Source: CAYZYO01 sp964482585 (GTDB taxonomy: Bacteria; Bacillota; Syntrophomonadia; Syntrophomonadales; Syntrophomonadaceae). Taken from it: a DNA stretch of 19,512 bases. Below the pieces are notes generated by a model. The model saw only the letters and a list, made by a program, of their open reading frames with translations, was not told the DNA's origin and did not search any database. Made by a program: the position numbers and the translations under genes. Where the stretch lies: NCBI GenBank assembly GCA_964482585.1, contig CAYZYO010000036.1:1-19512 (forward strand), written 5' to 3'. Numbering within the stretch: position 1 is the first letter of the stretch; every line of letters starts with the position of its first letter. Of this stretch, positions 14,813 through 19,512 are shown in pieces.

Positions 14813-15497
14813 CAACCTGAAGGTTGTTATTGCTGCTGCAGGTATCAGCAGTAGGATGAAAGGTTTAACTAATAAACCATATCTACTATTGAATTCTCGC
14901 CCCATACTAACTTATTCTTTGGATGTATTTGAAGAGTGCAGCCAGGTAGACGAAATAATTATTACAGCCAATCCTAAGGAAATTGAGTATTGTAAAAACG
15001 AAATTGTGCAAAGGTTCGGGTATAATAAAGTTCGGAAAGTTATATCAGGAGGAAAACAAAGACAGGATTCGGTGTGGAATGGGTTGAAGTCTTTAGAGGG
15101 GGAAGCGGATTTTGTAGCTATTCATGATGGTGCCAGGCCACTTTTAACTCTCGAGCTTTTCAGCATGGTGCTGGCAGCAGCTGAGAAATGGGGTGCAGCG
15201 GTACCAGCGGTAGCTGTTCATGATACTTTAAAAGCAATTGATAACAATGGATTTATTGATTGTACATTAGACAGATCACGTATTATGGCTGTTCAGACAC
15301 CGCAGATCTTTAATTATAATAAGCTTATGGAAGCTTATAAAAAAGCTTATGAAGAAGAATTTGCAAGTACTGATGATGCATCTATATTTGAAAAATACTG
15401 TAATAGAGTAAAAATTGTAACGGGAGACAATAAGAATATAAAAATAACTACCCCTGAAGACCTTATCACAGCCGAGGGTTTTTTAAATAGGGGGTAG
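14805..15497 (+). CDS. ispD: IspD, 2-C-methyl-D-erythritol 4-phosphate cytidylyltransferase
   Basis: IspD joins CTP and MEP to give CDP-ME in the non-mevalonate isoprenoid pathway. The ATG at 14805 lies inside the end of yacL, with GAGGTG about 8 bases upstream. The 230-aa protein has the nucleotide-binding N-terminus AAAGISSRMKGLTNKPYL (Arg17, Lys24), SGGKQRQDSVWNGL (81-94), IHDGARPL (107-114), the VHDTLK segment, QTPQIFN and STDDASIFE. The usual PKQF/PKQY motif reads NKPY here, but the key lysine is kept. Coupled upstream to yacL; ispF follows after 25 bases. Confidence 0.95.
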   Translation: MVNNLKVVIAAAGISSRMKGLTNKPYLLLNSRPILTYSLDVFEECSQVDEIIITANPKEIEYCKNEIVQRFGYNKVRKVISGGKQRQDSVWNGLKSLEGEADFVAIHDGARPLLTLELFSMVLAAAEKWGAAVPAVAVHDTLKAIDNNGFIDCTLDRSRIMAVQTPQIFNYNKLMEAYKKAYEEEFASTDDASIFEKYCNRVKIVTGDNKNIKITTPEDLITAEGFLNRG

Positions 15498-15522
15498 ATT
15501 ATCAAGGTGAAGGAGGAATTTC

Positions 15523-15990
15523 TTGCGTATTGGTACTGGTTATGATGTACACTTTCTTCAAGCAGGCAGAAAACTTATACTCGGCGGGGTAATAATTCCC
15601 CACCTCAAAGGCCTTGTAGGTCATTCGGACGCAGATGTACTAGTCCATGCTATTTGTGATGCCCTTTTAGGTGCGGCAGCTATGGGAGACATGGGGCAGC
15701 ATTTTCCTGACTCAGACATGAAATATAAAGATATACGCAGTCTTTATTTATTAGAGGTAGTAAGAGAGAAGATAATTAAAAGCGGTTTTTCCATAATAAA
15801 TATAGACAGTACCATAATTGCTCAAAAACCCAGACTGGCCGGTTATATTCCGGAAATGACAGTAAATATTTCCCAGGCCCTAAACCTGATTCCTAATCAG
15901 GTAAATATAAAAGCTACTACAACTGAGGGGTTAGGTTTTGCCGGCCGTGAAGAAGGCATTGCGGCCCAGGCAATAGCCTTAATTGACTAA
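15523..15990 (+). CDS. ispF: IspF, 2-C-methyl-D-erythritol 2,4-cyclodiphosphate synthase
   Basis: IspF cyclises CDP-ME-2-phosphate to MEcPP with loss of CMP and works as a trimer. It starts at TTG 15523 after AAGGAGGA. The 155-aa length is typical. Metal ligands Asp8 and His10 (GYDVH) and His42 are present, as are the GHSDADVLVHAICDALLGA signature (33-51), the HFPDSD loop (60-65) and the C-terminal TTTEGLGFAGREEGIAAQA. The gap after it (15991-16142) shows only weak stems, so I call no terminator there. Confidence 0.96.
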   Translation: MRIGTGYDVHFLQAGRKLILGGVIIPHLKGLVGHSDADVLVHAICDALLGAAAMGDMGQHFPDSDMKYKDIRSLYLLEVVREKIIKSGFSIINIDSTIIAQKPRLAGYIPEMTVNISQALNLIPNQVNIKATTTEGLGFAGREEGIAAQAIALID

Positions 15991-16142
15991 TAATTTTCGA
16001 TATTGGTATTAAAAAACCATTCTAACCTAAACTCATTTCTGAACTCTTTTTCTTGAAAAGCTGATACTGTTGATAGAACATTAATTGTTAATAATTATCT
16101 CCTGAACGAGGAAAACTAATTAAAAAGCAGGAGGTATAACTA

Positions 16143-17045
16143 ATGGCACGCAGCAGAAATTTGATTATTCTGGTAGTAGGTATTGCATTATTAGCAGGTG
16201 TAGCCTATTTTAAAGATAAAAGTACAGTTATTACTAGTGGGAACCAGGAACCGGGAATAGTAATAAGTCTAGGAGAGGATCTTAATACTGAACAGAGAAA
16301 AATTGTCAGGGGTTACTTCAACAGCTATCAGAATGGACGTGAAGCCCGGCTGATTACCGTGAGTAATGCTGAAGAAAGAAGATATTTGCAGGGAGTTATT
16401 GATGAAAAGCTTATAGGTACCAGAGCAATTTCTTCTGCCTACTGTGAGTTACTGGATAAAGGAAGCGGAATTGAGGTTCAGGTAGAAAATATAACCGCAA
16501 TTACCTCTTTCATGTATGCTAACGCATTGTCCACAGCAGGAATTAGTGATGCACGGGTTATTGTTGCGGCTCCTTTTAAAGTCTCTGGAACAGCGGCATT
16601 GACAGGAATCATAAAGGCCTTTGAATCAGCTAGTGGAAAAAATCTAAATGAAAATGCAAAACAAACAGCACACCAGGAAATTGCTGAAACCTCAGAACTT
16701 GGGCGGGAAATAGGGAATGACAATGCCCAAAAAATAATCTATGAGGTGAAAAGAAAAGTTATTGAGGATAACATTTCCCAACCGGAGGAGATAAAAAAGA
16801 TAATTATAGAGGTAGCTGCCAATTTGAATATAAGCCTTTCAGAAGCTCAAATGGCATCTATTATCAGTTTAATGCAAAAACTAAACCAACTTGATATTAA
16901 GATTAGTAATATTGATGAACAGCTGCAAAACCTGGAAAGAAATATTAAAGAAATAAAGAGTTCTGGTGAAGAAGCAATAGGATTTATCCAAAAACTGATT
17001 AATTTATTAAATAGTTTAATAGCAAATATTCAAAGTATAATATAA
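16143..17045 (+). CDS. DUF1002-family secreted or anchored protein with a helical tail
   Basis: The 300-aa protein starts at ATG 16143 after AGGAGGTATAACTA. Residues 7-24 are a signal or anchor helix without a lipobox cysteine, so the body is probably outside the membrane. Residues about 38-160 carry the DUF1002 hallmarks: ISLGEDLNTEQRKIV, VSNAEERRYLQG, KLIGTRAISSAY, GSGIEVQVENIT and VAAPFKVSGTAALTGIIKAFE. The rest (about 165-300) is helix-rich, with a predicted coiled coil near 245-275. The family's role is unknown. It stands alone between ispF and gltX, with non-coding DNA on both sides, so it is probably its own unit. Confidence 0.8.
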   Translation: MARSRNLIILVVGIALLAGVAYFKDKSTVITSGNQEPGIVISLGEDLNTEQRKIVRGYFNSYQNGREARLITVSNAEERRYLQGVIDEKLIGTRAISSAYCELLDKGSGIEVQVENITAITSFMYANALSTAGISDARVIVAAPFKVSGTAALTGIIKAFESASGKNLNENAKQTAHQEIAETSELGREIGNDNAQKIIYEVKRKVIEDNISQPEEIKKIIIEVAANLNISLSEAQMASIISLMQKLNQLDIKISNIDEQLQNLERNIKEIKSSGEEAIGFIQKLINLLNSLIANIQSII

Positions 17046-17097
17046 TATTAAGATGTTCTAAAATATAAAATTGATTCCACTGCGTAAAGTAGTGTTT

Positions 17098-17265
17098 ATA
17101 CATTATATACCGTAGAGGCGACTTCATCCTATCCTGTAGAGGCGACTTCAGTCGCCGTCCAGCTAGGATTCAGGATGAAAGGGGGCGACTGAAGTCGCCT
17201 CTACGGTGGTTCTATCTACGGTTGTGTCTACGTTTCGATCCAGTAAGGTGACTGTATTAAGTTTA
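17098..17265. repeat. Composite palindromic intergenic repeat, copy 3 (nested hairpins)
   Basis: The 433-base gap 17046-17478 is non-coding. CGTAGAGGCGACTTCA occurs at 17111-17126 and, without its first base, again at 17136-17150. The arm 17135-17156 pairs with GGCGACTGAAGTCGCCTCTA (from 17184). Outside this, TTCATCCTATCCTG can pair with CAGGATGAA, making one long imperfect hairpin. The right edge AGTAAGGTGACTGTATTAAG (near 17241-17260) matches the left edge of copy 1 on the other strand, so the orientation is that of copy 2. A weak stem CACTGC/GTAGTG (17078-17094) just before it may end the DUF1002 transcript. Bases 17266-17478 show nothing clear apart from the gltX ribosome binding site. 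Confidence 0.7.
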
Positions 17266-17478
17266 TTATCTTATTAAAAGATATGGATTCACTGGACTAG
17301 CAGATTATTAAAATTTGGATTAATGAGAATGGGGGTCTGCGCATACCGGTAGGCGACTTGAGCAAAGAAAATTAAAAAGGGAAAAACCCTGATGAGTGCA
17401 GCTAGCCGGCTAAAAACAGGAGAATTGTGGCAACTAAAGGCCTATTATAAAAAACATTATTTAAGGGAGGAATTTAAG

Positions 17479-18924
17479 ATGACAATTAAAGTCCGGTTTG
17501 CGCCTAGCCCTACCGGTCCATTACATATTGGGGGAGCCCGTTCAGCCTTGTTTAATTATTTATTTGCAGCTCATAATGGTGGGGAAATGGTATTACGGAT
17601 AGAAAATACAGACCTAGAAAGATCGAGGAAGGAATATGAAGCAGAAATAATTGAATCTCTAAAGTGGTTGGGTATTAGGTGGACAGAGGGAATTGATGCT
17701 AATGGTGACAATGGGCCATACAGGCAAACAGAACGATTAGAAATATATAATGAGTATGCGCAAAAACTATTAGATATAGGACATGCTTACTACTGTTTTT
17801 GTACTGAAGAAGAACTAGAAAAAGAGAGACAGGCTATGCTGGCAGATGGGCAGATTGTTCGTTATTCTGGAAAATGCCGCTATTTAAGTGAAACCGAGAT
17901 TCAGGAGAAACTAAAGAGCGGGAGAAAACCAGCTATACGTTTTAAGGTGCCTGGAAACAAGATTTATATAGTTGATGATATGGTTAGAGGCCAGGTAAGT
18001 TTTGAAAGTGCTAATGAAGGTGATTTTATCATAGTTAAATCGGATAACATGCCGACTTATAATTTTGCGGTGGTTATAGATGATGTACTAATGGGTATTA
18101 CTCATGTGATAAGGGCAGAAGAGCATCTGTCAAATACCCCCCGGCAGCTAATGTTATATGACACTTTAAATTTAAAACGACCACAGTTTGCTCATGTTTC
18201 CTTAATTCTTGGTAGTGATAAACAGAAGATGAGCAAACGGCATGGAGCAACATCAGTAATCCAATATCGCGAAATGGGATATCTTCCTCAAGCACTCTTT
18301 AATTTCCTGTCATTGTTAGGATGGGCTCCTGAAGGAGAGGAGGAAATCCTTACCCATGATGAAACTATTGCAGCTTTTGGCCTGGGGAAAGTCTCCAAAA
18401 GTCCGGCGGTATTCGATCTAAATAAACTTAACTGGTTAAATCAACAATACATAAAAAAGTTAGATATAAAAGATCTAAAAAGACAAATAGAGCCGTATTT
18501 AATCGATTCTAGATTTGTTGAGAATATAAAAAATATAGATGACACTAGATATACGGTTATGGTAGAAGCGGTTAGAGAACGACTGGTATGTTTGAATGAT
18601 ATTAAAATCCAGGCGGCGGTATTTTTTGATGATCCTAAATATGAGAAAGATGCCCTGGATGTCTTAAGAGAAGATGGAGTTTTGCAGGTCTTAGAAACCT
18701 TTTTAAATGATTTTCCGGTAAAGAATGAGGCTGATGAGATAAAAAAACATATTAAAAGCCTGGTTAAAAAGCTTGGCTTAAAGCCGCGTAATGTGTTTAT
18801 GCCTTTACGTTGTGCTTTAACAGGAAATACTCATGGGCCTGATCTACCTTATTTAATCAATTTTTGGGGAAAAGAAGAGACAATTCGCAGGATTAAGAAT
18901 TCTATAGAATTAATTGCCAAATAG
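17479..18924 (+). CDS. gltX: Glutamyl-tRNA synthetase
   Basis: This class I synthetase charges tRNA-Glu, and tRNA-Gln as well in organisms that use GatCAB. The start is ATG 17479 after AAGGGAGG; the frame is open back to 17392, but those extra 29 residues do not fit the family, which begins right before VRFAPSPTG. The 481-aa protein has the HIGH motif as HIGG (16-19) and KMSKS as KMSKR (250-254). A zinc site, C106, C108 and C133, keeps the 25-residue spacing of the Escherichia coli enzyme. DNMPTYNFAVVIDD and the C-terminal anticodon-binding helices are present. A T-box-cysE unit follows, a common neighbourhood for gltX in Firmicutes. Confidence 0.97.
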   Translation: MTIKVRFAPSPTGPLHIGGARSALFNYLFAAHNGGEMVLRIENTDLERSRKEYEAEIIESLKWLGIRWTEGIDANGDNGPYRQTERLEIYNEYAQKLLDIGHAYYCFCTEEELEKERQAMLADGQIVRYSGKCRYLSETEIQEKLKSGRKPAIRFKVPGNKIYIVDDMVRGQVSFESANEGDFIIVKSDNMPTYNFAVVIDDVLMGITHVIRAEEHLSNTPRQLMLYDTLNLKRPQFAHVSLILGSDKQKMSKRHGATSVIQYREMGYLPQALFNFLSLLGWAPEGEEEILTHDETIAAFGLGKVSKSPAVFDLNKLNWLNQQYIKKLDIKDLKRQIEPYLIDSRFVENIKNIDDTRYTVMVEAVRERLVCLNDIKIQAAVFFDDPKYEKDALDVLREDGVLQVLETFLNDFPVKNEADEIKKHIKSLVKKLGLKPRNVFMPLRCALTGNTHGPDLPYLINFWGKEETIRRIKNSIELIAK

Positions 18925-19031
18925 CTTTACAATCCCAATCTATTCATATATTCGAGTTCAATCTTGTAATCCAGGCAAACGACTTTGCAGGTTTTAAAAA
19001 AGTACAATTATTTACAGCAGTTTATTTATTG

Positions 19032-19061
19032 TTGACATTGTGGATTATACATGCATATAAT
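19032..19061 (+). promoter_or_regulatory. Strong sigma-A promoter of the cysE T-box transcript
   Basis: Perfect TTGACA (19032-19037) and TATAAT (19056-19061) are spaced by 18 bases. Transcription should begin near 19068, about 20 bases before the T-box leader, so the T-box is the main control rather than promoter strength. The stretch from the gltX stop to here holds only a weak GCAAA/TTTGC stem at 18975-18988. Confidence 0.88.
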
Positions 19062-19090
19062 CTTACTAATTAAATAATTAAAATGCAATG

Positions 19091-19327
19091 AATGGGAGAA
19101 GTAAGCGTTTATCGCTGCCAGAGAGAAGAGGTCACCGGCTGAGAGCCTTTTTACAGTATGAAAACGCTGAAAGTGCACCCGGGAGCAGGTATATTGAAAA
19201 ACTAGTAAGTATATCCGGGAAATCGTTAAATTGAAATAAGTGGGATGGTGTTTCTAACCCATCTTAAATAGAGTGGAACCACGGAGGTGCAGCCTTTCGT
19301 CTCTTGATAGAGATGAAAGGCTTTTTT
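19091..19327 (+). ncRNA. T-box leader, probable tRNA-Cys specificity
   Basis: The leader has Stem I features (AGAGAGAAGAGG, GGCTGAGAGCC), a GCGTTT/AAACGC pairing (19104-19109 with 19163-19168), and the T-box core AGAGTGGAACCACGG (19270-19284). The likely specifier is TGC (19174-19176) followed by A, a cysteine codon. The T-box TGGA would pair with a tRNA ending UCCA; tRNA-Cys has U at the discriminator position, so the two signals agree. Uncharged tRNA-Cys should stabilise the antiterminator and switch on cysE. The specifier position is inferred, not folded. Confidence 0.88.
19292..19327 (+). terminator. T-box-controlled transcription terminator
   Basis: GCCTTTCGTCTC (19292-19303) pairs with GAGATGAAAGGC (19310-19321), followed by six Ts (19322-19327). 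It lies directly after the T-box core, so it is the off-state hairpin of the leader. Confidence 0.92.
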
Positions 19328-19352
19328 ACTAATATGGATAAGGAGGAATAAG

Positions 19353-19512
19353 GTGTTATCTACAATTACAAAGGATATAAGGGTAGTTTTTGAAAGAGAT
19401 CCGGCAGCGCGAAGCGTACTGGAGATTATCTTTTGTTATCCGGGATTTCAAGCCATTATAATTCACCGCATAGCCCATTTCTTTTATAATAGAAAATGCT
19501 ATTTTATAGCAA
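19353..19512 (+). CDS. cysE: Serine O-acetyltransferase, N-terminal part (cut by window end)
   Basis: CysE makes O-acetylserine from serine and acetyl-CoA, the first step of cysteine synthesis. The start is GTG 19353, about 6 bases after AAGGAGGA. The 53 visible residues (DIRVVFERDPAAR, LEIIFCYPGFQAIIIHRIAHFFY) match the N-terminal helical region of the short bacterial CysE type; the hexapeptide-repeat catalytic part lies beyond the window. The Cys-type T-box in front fits end-product control by the cysteine supply. Confidence 0.92.
   Translation, partial: MLSTITKDIRVVFERDPAARSVLEIIFCYPGFQAIIIHRIAHFFYNRKCYFIA

Noticed and set aside
17392..17478. N-terminal extension of gltX by 29 residues
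   Set aside because: The strong AAGGGAGG site and the family N-terminus both point to ATG 17479; the extension has no ribosome binding site and no family match.
18975..18995. Terminator after gltX (GCAAA/TTTGC stem)
   Set aside because: A five-base stem with a four-base T run is too weak to call with confidence.

Overview
The window looks like a piece of chromosome from an AT-rich, endospore-forming Gram-positive anaerobe (class Clostridia or a close relative). This rests on the sporulation genes spoIID and spoIIID, the McsB/ClpC arginine-phosphorylation proteolysis genes, strong AGGAGG-type ribosome binding sites with occasional TTG and GTG starts, and the gene order ctsR-mcsA-mcsB-clpC-radA-disA-yacL-ispD-ispF-gltX-cysE, which is classic for Bacillus and Clostridia. 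A Syntrophomonas-like lineage is possible, but I cannot fix the genus from sequence alone.

Layout. 1-680: the tail of an unknown gene with a hairpin terminator, then two small single-pass membrane proteins and a second terminator. 684-1058: a composite non-coding repeat. 1065-5207: an envelope and sporulation block on the + strand, holding ywmB, spoIID, spoIIID, an mreB/mbl homologue and a WecG/TagA-family glycosyltransferase. 5208-5631: a non-coding leader with a repeat relic, a probable promoter and a CtsR operator. 5632-10194: the class III heat-shock operon ctsR-mcsA-mcsB-clpC, closed by a hairpin. 10340-12765: radA and disA overlap by one base and end at a hairpin that can act in both directions. 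12821-13219: a reverse-strand gene with its own near-ideal sigma-A promoter, where many Clostridia have carD. 13340-13645: a second composite repeat, inverted relative to the first. 13706-15990: yacL-ispD-ispF. 16143-17045: a secreted or membrane-anchored DUF1002 protein. 17098-17265: a third repeat copy. 17479-18924: gltX. 19032-19512: a strong promoter, a cysteine-type T-box leader, and the start of cysE, cut by the window edge.

How the genes work together. CtsR represses its own operon. McsB with McsA marks proteins with phosphoarginine, and ClpC reads the mark and unfolds them for ClpP. RadA and DisA act in recombination and DNA-integrity signalling through c-di-AMP. IspD and IspF are two steps of the MEP isoprenoid pathway. 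GltX charges tRNA-Glu, and CysE starts cysteine synthesis under control of uncharged tRNA-Cys. SpoIID, SpoIIID, the MreB homologue and the GT26 enzyme serve engulfment, mother-cell transcription, cell shape and wall-polymer synthesis.

Most of the window is conserved housekeeping sequence, and I see no obvious new defence or mobile system. The least explained parts are a modular palindromic repeat family in at least three intergenic gaps (perhaps a fourth relic), the lone reverse-strand Cys-rich gene in the carD position, the DUF1002 gene with a long helical tail, the pair of tiny membrane proteins, and a CtsR with a lysine in its heat-sensing glycine loop.
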